DNA of 64,000 bases from Ziziphus jujuba. Its lineage: Eukaryota; Streptophyta; Magnoliopsida; Rosales; Rhamnaceae. Each line of letters opens with the position of its first letter. Position 1 is the first letter of the stretch. Below, piece by piece: positions 14,163 to 25,649 of this stretch. Both the position numbers and the translations under genes were made by a program. Under the pieces are notes generated by a model. The model made no database searches, was not told where the DNA came from, and worked only from the letters and a program-made list of their open reading frames with translations. The stretch spans positions 19,391,001-19,455,000 of the forward strand of contig NC_083386.1 in assembly GCF_031755915.1 (NCBI RefSeq), in the 5' to 3' direction.

Positions 14163-16822
14163 TTATGCTTCCGGAACAGAGGCTGCTGCTGCACGCTTAA
14201 TAGATGCAGACTTGATAAGATGGTTGTAGCTCCCTTTTTCTTTAAAAAGCTGAGAGAAATGGTGTTTGCAGTACAAAATTCCCTCTAGCGCTGCATAATT
14301 TGACGGAGTTATAGGACAGCCACCATGGGAGCACTTGAAACATGATTTATGATAAGCTTGACTCTCCACTGTCACCTGCAAAGTTTTGGCACCGCAAAAT
14401 TCAACTTGTATTCAATTCCCTTCTTTTTTCAGTCGTGCCAGCATGCACTAGTGAGCATTGGTAGTGAATCCAAATATTATGCAACCTGAGACATTTATGG
14501 CTATGATGGTACTTCACTAGCTTACTTCAAACTAAACAACAATTAACTTCAGCTGACTTGCCCCTTATAAAAGAGGGCATGTTCACTATTTTGTTTGGTA
14601 GTCTGTTACTTTACCATAAGTATTGCTAGTAACTTGAAATTCAAGCTTAGCAGAAGTAGGTGGAACTGGAACTGAGATGAGTCTACAGGACAATGGACTG
14701 TATCATTATGATATGTTTTACTAACGGATAATTGGAAAACTGTATCTAGAGACTCAACAAACTTCATTGAACAGTTAGCCACCAAAACTTCCTTTCTTGT
14801 TTAACCAAACAGGAGAATAAACAATTACTTATGTGATGCCACCAACAGCATGTCTTATACTTACGTCATGTAATTAATACCACGCATACTATATTGTACT
14901 CTGAACTAGTTGCTTTAGAAATACAACACCCAATCCAATACACATTCAACTGACGTAAAATAATTTTGTGCATCTTCCTGCTGTAAAGTGTACCTTAATA
15001 ATTTTCTCAGTGACACCAGCTACTAATGAGGTCAATTGAGGTTTTTCTTTGGTTGGAATTGTCCATTGGTTCATGGAAGGAACTAATCTGAGCCAAATTT
15101 GAGCCTCCAAATGACTATACTGAGGGTGGCTACATGCCTAAACTCATCCTAAAGACTTGGCCCCTCTTGACTTCTGGCGCTTTCCTACTATTCTAGAACA
15201 GGTAACCTGATCTGCAGCCACCAGTTAAGACTTGAAAAGTTGAGCTTAAGTCTCTAAATAAACTATAGTGAGCTCAATGACCGCATATGCCTCTCTAGCA
15301 GGCCACCAGATCTCCAAGCACTGCCTAAGTCATACTCATATTTCATACTTGGAACATATTTTTCTATCATGGTCCCCCTTGGCACATTGGAGGACTCACT
15401 TCAATTCCTACTCCCATGTAAACTAGAAAAGGCAACAATAAAACATCTGTTCTATATTGTTTCTACTTCTATGAAAAGTTAATGGTTCCTATTATCCCTT
15501 TTAATTGAAAGTAAGCTTTCCAGCTTTAAAAAAGAAGAAGAGAAATTAGTGCCACCAATGTAATTTGAAATCTGTGCACGCGCTCACCTCAGATAATTAG
15601 AAATTTGATGAGAAATTAAATGAACCCATCTGCATTGAGTGTGTGCCTAACTATACAATTGAAAAATTATGCAGGCATCTGAATGTTTGAAAAATTATGC
15701 AGGCGTCTGAATGCAACACTCCTGGTTGGGCGATGTGTAGGAAATGGGAAAATGTAAAGAGAAAGGTAGCACCAGAAGAAACCTGGCCTACATGGGATGT
15801 AGTAGAAGATAAATGCTTCAGGATAAAAAAAGATCATACCTTCTCCAGTGGATATGCCGTTTTACCACAAGTGGCACATTTCTCTTGTGTCCCAGAGAAC
15901 ATGCTGGCAGCTTTGCTTGGAGACCTAGTCTGAAAGCAACATAACGATAGAGAATGAGGGTAACAGCCACTTAGATATAAAACACCCTGCAATATATATA
16001 TTCATCCAACCCTAATTAATTTCAAACAACATGCAGTGTTGAAGAAATTATTTACCAGCTCTGGAGTTAGCTTGTCAGCTGACTTTGCAGCTGTTGAAAA
16101 TAGAATTCATGAAAATTAAATATGTAAAGGAAGAAATTTATTGAAAATCCACTAAAGAATTTTAACAGGCAAAAGGAAAGAGGCATACGAGACTGGAAGT
16201 TCTTGTTGAAATTTCCTGTCTCCTTGAAGAGTTGCTCGAAGTGAGGCTTGCAATACAGAACACCTTCCATTGAGGAATAATTGCTTAGCTGAAAACAAAA
16301 AATAAAAAATAACTACACATTTTAACAGCAGAACAAACTTCCACCTACAAATTCAGAAACTGCTTATGTTCATTAAGAGATTATGGGTCTTTGGGTTTCT
16401 CAAACCAGCTCTAATGAACAAAAATACATGCAGATTTGGATAATGAAACTATGCGGAATAGGCATTTGCATGGTATAATCAATTCTCTCAAAATACACAT
16501 CCAACTCGAGGTTATACATAGAAAAAATAACGATAAAAGTGAATTCTTTCTCTCTCTCTCTCTCACTCTCTCTCTCTTTCTCTCTCTATCTCTCGCAGCC
16601 TAGTTAAATCTATGAAAATGATTACCATAGACTTCCAACTCAAGAAAGCGGACAATGTGATAAATAAAAAAGAAAAAAATTCAGTACCTTCAAAGTTCCT
16701 TTGCAGTGGGTGCACTTGAAGCAAGACTTATGGTAAGCGACCCCATCAGCTGACAGTTGCTCTACTGGATAAACTGTCTTGTCACAGGCCTTGCATTTCT
16801 GTTGGGTGCCAATGAACGACAT
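14163..16822 (-). CDS. WLIM1: Two-LIM-domain protein of the plant WLIM1 type (5 coding exons)
   Basis: Plant cysteine-rich LIM protein; relatives bundle actin filaments and also occur in the nucleus. Exons 16822-16688, 16288-16189, 16090-16056, 15929-15840 and 14375-14163 have GT-AG borders and join in phase to 190 residues, the same length as Arabidopsis WLIM1. LIM1 ligands are C10, C13, H31, C34, C37, C40, C58 and H61, fitting CX2CX17HX2CX2CX2CX17CX2H. LIM2 ligands are C108, C111, H129, C132, C135, C140, C156 and H159, with the plant-type CX4C spacing. The linker contains KSADKLTPELTRSPSKAASM, and the tail is short and alanine-rich (KRAAAASVPEA). A possible 5' UTR intron is suggested by a good acceptor near 16920 and a GTATGT donor near 17427. 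The short third exon (35 nt) is needed to keep the frame. Confidence 0.93.
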
Positions 16823-19755
16823 AATTCTTTATGCTTTAGATCTGAACCTTCTCAACTACCCGAGACCACCACCAACCAATACCAAGAATTTCCTCCTTCT
16901 TCAACTATTGCTGTGTAAACAGACAATCAAATAACGAAAATGGGCAGTCAAACCAACTCAAATGAAAGACAGAGAAATCAATGACTCTGTTTGGTAGGCA
17001 TAGATGGCAAGAAAATAAAAGCATCCAGCCAAATTTGAACTTTCAACAAGCGGATTTATTGATAAATCATATCTGGGTGTTGAGGGAACAAGAAGCTCTA
17101 CTCAACATGAAAAACAAATTTAACCATTTCGACTCAGATACAGCAGAGAGTTCTAGAGAGAGAGAGAGAGAGAGAATAGACCTTATCAATATTCATAGGG
17201 GAAAAAAAAAAAAAAAGTCAAAAAAAGTAAATATTTTCCTGCACTTTTCTGATAACCGATCTGAAACTATAGTAACATAGATTGCAGAATTTCATTTATA
17301 AAGAACAAAAACAAAGATCATACCGGGAAAAAAAAAAGAAAAAAAAAAGCAAAAAGAAAACGATGAAGATCTGGTGGCAGAGACATTGAGAAATTTTAAG
17401 TTGTTAAAAAGAGTCAAAGGTACATACCCTTTTGAATGAAGAGAAAAATGGTGGATCTTTTAGAGCTAAAACTCCAGGAAACAATATGTGAAACTAATCA
17501 AAAACAGAAAAAAAAAAAAGTTACAAAAAAAATAAGAAAAAAAAAATGAAGTGGGTGTTGGAAGGAGGAATCAGAAGATGGGTAAGAAGGTGTTGTAAGA
17601 AAGAAAGTAAAAAGATTGGACCACTTTTTGCAGCGAGCGGATGCAGCTTAGAGGATTATAAGGGAATGAAATAGACCTCCAAATCCAATGCGAGAGAGAG
17701 AAAAATAAAAAATAAAAATAAAAAAAGCCTGAAAGTAGAGATTTTTAATAAAAATAAAAATAAATGCTGTAAACGCTTTGGCTCCACTTTGTCTCTCATC
17801 CAACGACTCTCACTTTATGTGGCTTTCTTCGGGACCCTTCGCTTCTTCTAAATTTACAAATCCACCCCACTTTCTAATCTCTTACATTTTTTTTTTTTTA
17901 AAAAAAAATTTGACCTTCTCCTACTTGGCTTCTCTTTCTTTTTTGAGATAATTGGGTACAAAATAAAGTTTTAACCGAAAATTCATTTTCTTTGACAGCT
18001 AATAAAATGTTGAAGAACCATGTGTACGTATATATATAATCAATACAGGGTGAGGTATAATCATTAAATGTCCGTCCCATAAATATTAAAAGAGAGATAA
18101 CGCATTAAATCGGGAGCAAAGATACTTTAATATGTAGTTCCTATGATGGATATTGGATTATTTCAACAAATGAAAATTATATATATATATATATATACAA
18201 GACTTTACATTAAAATTAAGTTTGTTACTTTGTAACTATCACTTTAAAAATTCCATAATTTTTTCTTAGGAATTAGGATAAAATAATTTTTTTTTTAAAA
18301 AAAAAAGAAAGAAATTTTGGTATTAAACGATCACTAAAAAAAAATAATAATAATAATAAAAAATACAAAAGCCTGCTACATGTATTGGTGTAGTGCATGC
18401 ACGCTTGTAGAACGAAATTGAAATGAAACAGCATAAGAGTTGTTTTGTGAAGTGAGAGAGAGATGGGTCAATTCCAAAATTCCAATTTCGATTCCAGTTT
18501 AGAGGAACATTGTGATGGTTGTGACTGTTCTTTTCACAAAAATCATTTATAATTTTAAAGCGTGAAATGTATTTTCAGAGTGAAGACAAGCCTGGTCACG
18601 CGCTCCAACTCTCATCATGGACCTACATCATGACCTTTAATGACTCTTTAATCTCGGTCCTCTAGATTTCCGGAGATATTAAAAAATAAAAAAAGGCATT
18701 ACCGTGCCAATTGTATAATTATCTACACTTTACCTTTTATATTGCACTAATTTATTACTTTTCCTATCGGTTAAGTTTAATAATGTTATTTTCATAAATG
18801 AATTTAAATCATATTTAATATGGTTTTTGAAAATCTATTTCTAATTCTTAACGTTTTAAAACTCTTTCCGGCATACAAAAGCTTCTAATCCAAATCATTA
18901 AAATATGGCTATCTAAAAATCTCTTATGACAAAAAAAAAATTCACATACACAATTTCTATTATTTTATCTGGAAATGTTTTTATTCTAGTACATTTTATT
19001 TTTGGACAATATACATAATTTTACCAAATTTATTAAAAGAAAAATAGCTTGCTTTGGTCCACATGCTTTGCATGGAGACTGATTTGGATAATGTTTTTTT
19101 TTTTTTTGGGGGTTAACTTTACGTATTTATATACTTATACATATGTTTTATTTATTTTATTTTAAAATTTTAAAAATAAATCTTCAACGATAACTATTTA
19201 AATTATCATTTAACATGTTGATCTTATTGATAATTATTTATTAATAGTGACAAATAATATTTTTCATCTGATTACTTTAAAACAAAAGAGATTTTAGATA
19301 CAAAATGTTTCAATTTTAATAAGATATTTTAGTTGGAAAAGATTCACACAATATTTTTTATTTAAGTGCTTTTTTTGGGACTTCCAATTAAATTATATAC
19401 AATCCCATAAATATTGAATTTACTAAAATGCCCCTCCATCTTCTCTAAATTTATAAATTATTTTTCTTTTATTCATTTTAGAGTTAGGATTTTGTTTTTT
19501 ATTATTTGCTCTGCCAAGCCTGTATATCTGGTCATATTCCAATATCTATACTTAAGCTTTGTTATTTATACATATTCTACCTATTAAACCACTTGTCCAT
19601 TAAGAAAATCCCACCTTTGAACCAAAATAGTCTTCATTTCTGATAATAACTTCCCCTATGAAATTTCAATGACCTCATATTTGGTTCTGTTCAACACATT
19701 GTCATTTACTGGAAATGGAGGACTCTACGAGAGTATATGCATATTTTGATGAGGT
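16823..19755. other. LIM gene upstream region and AT-rich intergenic DNA
   Basis: About 16823-17700 probably holds the 5' leader and promoter of the minus-strand LIM gene (GA and CT microsatellites near 17157, purine-rich runs). From 17700 to 19755 the DNA is AT-rich with poly-A, poly-T and TA repeats (18178-18196). I see no coding exons. Confidence 0.5.
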
Positions 19756-19892
19756 TCATTATGGGAACATTCAAAGATGGAGTTCTGAGCCATTGAAGTT
19801 GCCCATTGGACCAATTATCAGAGCTCGTGCAAAAGATTTATAGAAGCATTGAATGTTCTTATCTAGGAGATGCTTATCAATCAAGAGTGTAA

Positions 19893-20445
19893 GGCCTTGT
19901 TTGGTGCAATGTATTGAAAGATATTATCCTGGATTGTATTATATAATACTATGTTTAGCAGTTGAAGACACATGAAGAGTATTGTATTGCATAATACCTC
20001 TCCATGTTTTTTATTCGAGTGATGGTGTATTATCTAATACACTACTTTTTGCGTGTATAACCTAATACAATCCATCTGCGCCAACCCTCTACCCTGCTTC
20101 TCCTCCCCCAATCTCTGTCTCGGGTAAGTCTTCTCCAATTCTTTCTTCTTTATTTATTTATTTATTTTTCTCACATCTCATCTATATGCAATTTATCTTC
20201 ACCAATTTCCCCCAATTTTTTTTTTTCATGTCTTCAAGAAACCATCCGTTTGATGGTTTTTGTATTTTTTTTTCTCACTCTCAACTTAAATTTTTTTCCT
20301 TCTTTCTATCCACCAATTACAAAGAAAAATCATAACTACACCTGATTTATTTTCTCCTAACCTTTACACATTAATTGTAAGTAAGTTTTCTCATGGCCGA
20401 CTAGGTTGTAAGAGATGTTTTTGCTTGCTTATTTGCTTGTTGATC

Positions 20446-20529
<84 letters not shown>

Positions 20530-22365
20530 TAGACAATCTTCAATTCAATTTGGTTGAGTTGGGCTTTAAACTAATACCTTATTTTTTGTTATCTTTTTTA
20601 ATTTTTTTGACAATTATTTAAACAAAATCATACTGCTTAAAACACAAAAATTAACCCAAAAGAAGAAAACTTCTTCGATTTGATCAATGTAAATCAATTT
20701 ATGCTCACTTTTAAGGGGTGGGTTAAGGCAATGCTTGCTTAAATTGGATTCAAATTTCGTAACGAAATCACTTGCTTTCTTGGGTGGGGTCCTTTTCTTT
20801 TGTCATTTTTTTTTTTCACTTCTAGAACCTTGGAACCTTCTGTTTCTCTACCTTTCTATCTTCGCAAAACTGTAAAGCTCAAAATTTTCCAAAAGGCACA
20901 CAAAACACAAACAAAAAAAAAAACCTCACCTTTCTCCACCCAGAAAGATTATTGAGAGACCTTGTTGGCTCTTTCATTCTTTTTGCCTTTCCTCACAACG
21001 ATTTGCAGAAAAGAAGAAAAATGTATTGTATTTTTTATTTTTGTTTGTTAATGCTTTTCCGACTGGGTTGTATACGACTGTGATATTTTTGAAGAATTGA
21101 TAAGCATTTTTAGAGGTTTATTTGTGGTTGTAAATTTTTTATTTTTTTTTCTATTATTTGCTGGGTGAGTTAAATTTATTTTGTTTTCCATTTGATAAAA
21201 TTATATTAGAAATTTGTCGAAATGTTAAAATTTCAGTCAATTATATTTATAAAAAAAAAAAAGAATTTCAATCAATATGCAATTGAATGGGGCTATGTGT
21301 TTGTATATGTGTGTGTGTGAGAGGAAGAGTAAATGGAGGTGTGTGTGAATTGGACACAAAAAAAGGTTAAATTGGGCCAAAAACTAATCCTAGGGGCCTT
21401 CTTTATGTGTGTGAATTGGACACAAAAGAAAGAGTGAATTTGGACAAAAGGTCAAAGCTAATGAGTTTTTCTATCTCCCCGTGTCTGTGTGTGAGTAATA
21501 CATTACCTTATTTATGATTTACTTTAATTTTGCCCTTTATTTGTGTGTGTGTGTGAGAGAGAGAGAGAGTAATACATTACCTCATATATGATTTACTTTA
21601 ATTTTGCCCTTTATTCAAGAAAAATTAAATAATATTGATTTATATATGTTTTATTTTAGTTTTGCCTTTTAGTTGAGAAGAAGTAAATAATATTGATTTA
21701 TATATGATTTAATTTAATTTTGTCATTTAGTTTAGAAGAAATATATAATGTTGATTTACTTTTATTTTTCTTTTAGATAGATATGGATCAAAATTATTGA
21801 TTTACTTGAAGAAACTCAGGACTAGTATATATTATACCTTTAACATCAAAGAGAAACTCCTTCAAATATATGCTTAAATGAGAATGATCAATCTTACATA
21901 ATTTATGAAAATATTTATAATGGATGGAAAATCTTTCTTATTGAGTGCACTGTAGGAGCAATAGTCATGATTATAGTTACAAAATTATTAAACTAATAAC
22001 ATATTATTTGATATGTAATATGTAATGGAGATATTATTTATTAAATATGAGGAAAGACCTTTGTTTTTATTTAATTGCTAATTTAGTAAGTTTTTAGTTT
22101 TTTCAAACTTTTATTTTATTTTTTCTAAAATGGAAATAATATGGAAAGAGAAATATAAGATATTTTTGTAATGTTTATTTTTCTAACAGCAATAATTTAA
22201 GAAATAAAAAATAATACAGTACAATACCAAGACATACTAAACACTGTATTATTTTATACAATCCAGCACCAAACACAGCATAAGTATAATGTAATATATT
22301 CCAATACAATCCAATACAGTACGGCTCATACCAATATAATCAAATACTATACACCAAATGAACCC
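19893..22365. mobile_element. Non-autonomous PIF/Harbinger-type element nested in the 5' LTR
   Basis: The ends are inverted: GGCCTTGTTTGGTG at the left and, on the complement of the right end, GGGTTCATTTGGTG. They are flanked by a TAA target-site duplication (19890-19892 and 22366-22368). Removing the element and one TAA gives the uninterrupted LTR sequence seen at about 29040 (GTGCAAGAGTTTTGC there, GTGTAAGAGTTTTGC here). TAA duplications and GGSC-type ends are typical of PIF/Harbinger. No transposase is visible inside. The interior holds a long GA microsatellite, a TAATACATTACCT-type repeat, and a right third resembling 35086-36003, so it looks like a deletion derivative of that family. Confidence 0.8.
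20449..20525. repeat. Long GA microsatellite
   Basis: About 77 bp of almost pure GA repeat inside the nested Harbinger-type element. It has no gene context and is likely to be length-polymorphic. Confidence 0.95.
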
Positions 22366-23210
22366 TAAGAGTTTTGCTAAAAAAGAATCAAAATTGACAA
22401 CAATATCAAGTATTGAAGGCTGCGATATGAATGCATGAAGAAGGTCAATGTTTGGGGCAATTTGGTTATTTTTCAAGAGCATGATGACATGTCATGATGA
22501 TGTGGCACTTTGATAACATAACATCTTTGGACATGTGGCATGACATGTAACATCTAAGTGGCATGACATGTAACATCTAAGTGGCTGTCTAACATGGCTT
22601 GTAGAGAAAAAAATCAGTTTGTTTCCTTTTTAGCCGAGTTATGTGTTTTACTTAGATCACCAAATTATTTGCTATCCAAATTTTATAATTTTTGTTTTAT
22701 TTTTATTTAGGAAACCTTTAACTTTTATTATGTTTTTAATTATTTTTAGCTGTACAATTAATTGTTAACTAGTTTTCTAATGTTAATTTGTCATGTAATT
22801 AGTCACTTTCCTAAACTATAAAGGAATTGATAAGTCAAATTTAAATTAGAAAATAAGTTAGAATTTAGGATTTAGGAAACATTATTGCCCAAATTTTAAG
22901 TACTTTTGCCAATAAAAAGGCTTTAATTTCATTAATACAACAACTTTTATCTTCAATAAAAATTAATACTTATGAGAGTTAAACCTTTTGGTTCTCTGAC
23001 AATTATCCTTTGAACTTTTTTATTGGTTCTCTAACAATTATCTTTTGAACTTTTCTAACTTAAGAATTAAAGTTCAATCCTTAACTTATCAATATGCTAC
23101 TTCCGTAACCCTTTTGTGGCGTCATTCATTTTACAAAATCTAAATCAATTAGATGATCGAGTATTATTTTATATGAATCTAGGTTGGATTGCTTAAGCTC
23201 ATATCAATTT

Positions 23211-23222
23211 TGGTATCAGAGC
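23211..23222 (+). other. Primer binding site of the Ty3/Gypsy element
   Basis: TGGTATCAGAGC complements the 3' end of initiator methionine tRNA, the usual primer of plant LTR retrotransposons. It follows the presumed LTR end ATATCA by four bases, which fixes the 5' LTR border and the plus orientation. Confidence 0.85.
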
Positions 23223-24473
23223 AAGATTCTAATTTTCAAGTTTGATTATCTTTTAGTTTTGATTTTTGTATTCTTGTTGCAACTTAGCATTAGGTTAGAT
23301 TGCATTATTATTAATATATTTGTGTTAGTTCTTCATCATCATCAAATCCTCAAAAAAAAAAAAAAATATTGTTGTTTCCCAATCTTGAATTTTGGCTGAA
23401 ATTGCATTAGTTGTTCTCTTTGAAGAATTTGGTTTTTGTGTAATCCTTTCATGTTAAATACTAGTAATTAATTTTGCATTATCATCATCGTATCTTGATA
23501 AAAAAAAAAATACATTAGATTGCATCCTAGCTGAAATACATTAATGGAACCGAATTGTATCAAACTTAATCCATTGGTATAATTTCTGAGTTGTGTTGAA
23601 TTATTTGGATTAAAATTGATATTTGGTGATATTGTGAACTTTGTTATTGTTGCTTTAGTACAAAAAAAATGTTAAAAAAAAAAAGATATAAAAAAAGGTC
23701 GAAGCTGAAGTTTATTGTGAAGATTATTTTGATTTTGCTGCTGGTTTTGGTTAAGATATATATTACAAATTGAGTGATTTAGGTTTGGCTAGAAAAAGGA
23801 GCACTAAGCCTTAAGATTCAAAGAAACAATTAAGGCTGATTCAAGGTATTATTTCCTTACTCTTTGATTCTTTGGTTTAATTGATTATTTGTCAACTTAA
23901 ATTGTCTTTTGCTATCTAAATCACTTGTTATTTCCATATTTATGCTATCTAAATTACTTGTTATTTCCAGGTTTGCTCTTATGGTCATTTTGTTTCAATT
24001 CTTTGGTCAATTTCTTTCGTTGATCAAAACTACTTGCTCTATTATTTGTTTTTGCTTGTTGCTTGTTTTTCTAAGTTAATCAATCTTGTTGATAAGTTAA
24101 TTGGACCTAATTTCCAACTTAGTATTGTTTGGGATTAATTTGCGAAGAACCAATAGATTTGAGTAAGAAAGGAAAAAAAAAAAAAAAAGAGTGTGAGCTC
24201 ATTAGAAAGTAAAAGCTAAATTAGTATGCAAATATGAGTGTTAAAACCTTAATTGAGTGAAACGTATGAGGGAGTGAAATTATGAGGATATCTTATGTTA
24301 TTGTGCTTATATTACTAATATTGTTTTAGAATAAATGGCATAAAAAATATATTTTGATCCAAGATTTTTACAAGCTCTAATTGGTGACATGACAGAGAAG
24401 TTCAAGGTGGAATTCAAGGCTTAATTGAAGGCAAAAATTGACAAAAAAGCTTAAGGTGGAATTCAAGGATTAA
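23223..24473. other. Retrotransposon leader between primer site and gag
   Basis: Untranslated leader-like DNA of the Ty3/Gypsy copy, AT-rich, with many stops in all frames. I see no gene in it. Confidence 0.5.
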
Positions 24474-25425
24474 TTGAAGGCAAAAATAAAAGAGCTTAGG
24501 AAAGAAATTAATGAAGTCAAATCAAGGATAGATGCTTTCGTACAACAAACAGCTCCACGAGTTGGAAGGAATAGGGGAAAAGGTGTGCAAAGTGATGAAC
24601 GTACTAGTAAAATCAATGGAGATGAAGAGGCTGATTCAACTAGTACAATAAGGAGGAATTGTGGGGAAGACAATGTGGGTATCAAGCTTAAAATATCTTC
24701 ATTCCATGGCAAGATGGATCCCGACATTTACCTTGAGTGGGAGCAAAGAGTTGAAATGATTTTTTACTGTCATAATTACTCGGAATCTAAGAAGGTCAAG
24801 CTAGGAGTTTCTTGACTATGCTTTAAAATGGAGGGATAAGGAATGCACTACTAGGAGGACAGCTGATCAATCACCAATTTCCACATGGGAAGAGATGAAA
24901 ACTTTAATGAGAAAGGGGTTTGTACCTAGCCATTATTATCGTAGTATTTATTGAAAGTTACAAGCTTGTTCTTAAGGTTCAAGGAGTGTAGAGGAGTACC
25001 ACCAAGAGATGGCGTCTCTAATGCTTAGAGTTGATATGATGGAGGATGAAGAATCTACAACGGCTTATTTTCTTTCGGGTTTAAACAAGAACATTGTTGA
25101 CCAGGTGGATTTGCACCAATACATGTATCTAGAGGAGATGTTGCATATGACGATCAAAATACAGCAACAACTCAAAAGGAGGGGTACCACACGTGTATTC
25201 AGCTTACCAAGCCCTTAGAAATCAACAATCAATCCGTGGAACACCAACATAGTCAAATCAGATTTCAAAATAACTTTAAAGCCTAAAATAGAAGCTAAGA
25301 TCCAAAGTTCTAAGCCATTCCAATCAAGTAAGTCCGATCCAATCTTCTCTCATAATCATGATATAATATATTTCAAGTGTCAAGGAAAGGGACATATAGC
25401 TAGCCAATGTCCAAATTGAAGGATA
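24474..25425 (+). pseudogene. gag-like remnant of the Ty3/Gypsy element
   Basis: Open pieces at 24474-24815 and 25009-25218, with degraded DNA between them, resemble plant retrotransposon gag: a charged N-terminus, then FHGKMDPDIYLEWEQRVEM, then a capsid-like stretch (DQVDLHQYMYLEEMLHMTIK). A zinc-knuckle remnant near 25375 reads YFKCQGKGHIASQCPN, with tyrosine where the first cysteine of CX2CX4HX4C is expected. Frame breaks around 24815, 24960 and 25218 show that it is not functional. Confidence 0.75.
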
Positions 25426-25649
25426 ATGGTAATATAAGAGAGTGGAGAAGTAGAGTTCGAGGAGAAGGATTTAAGTAACAAGGGGATGCCACATTTAGAA
25501 GATTGCAATGATTGTGGAGACGAAAAAGAGCTGCCATATCATGAAAGATTGAATTTGGTGGCGAGATACGCATTGGCATTGTACAAAGATGAGGAGGATA
25601 TACAATGTGAGAACATCTTTCACATTAAATGCAAATCTAAAACAAGGTA

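Larger units (their letters stand above)
19756..23206 (+). repeat. 5' LTR of the Ty3/Gypsy element (interrupted)
   Basis: 19756-19892 plus 22369-22620 align with 28908-29277, sharing GAGGTTCAT-ATGGGA, CAAAGATGGAGTTCT, TTGGACCAATTAT-type, AGAGTTTTGCTAA and AACATGGCTTG segments. The LTR then runs to ATATCA at 23206, just before the primer binding site. Without the 2,473-bp insertion and its duplicated TAA it would be about 975 bp. A 22-bp unit (GGCATGACATGTAACATCTAAG) is doubled at about 22537-22582, unlike the 3' copy. Confidence 0.75.
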
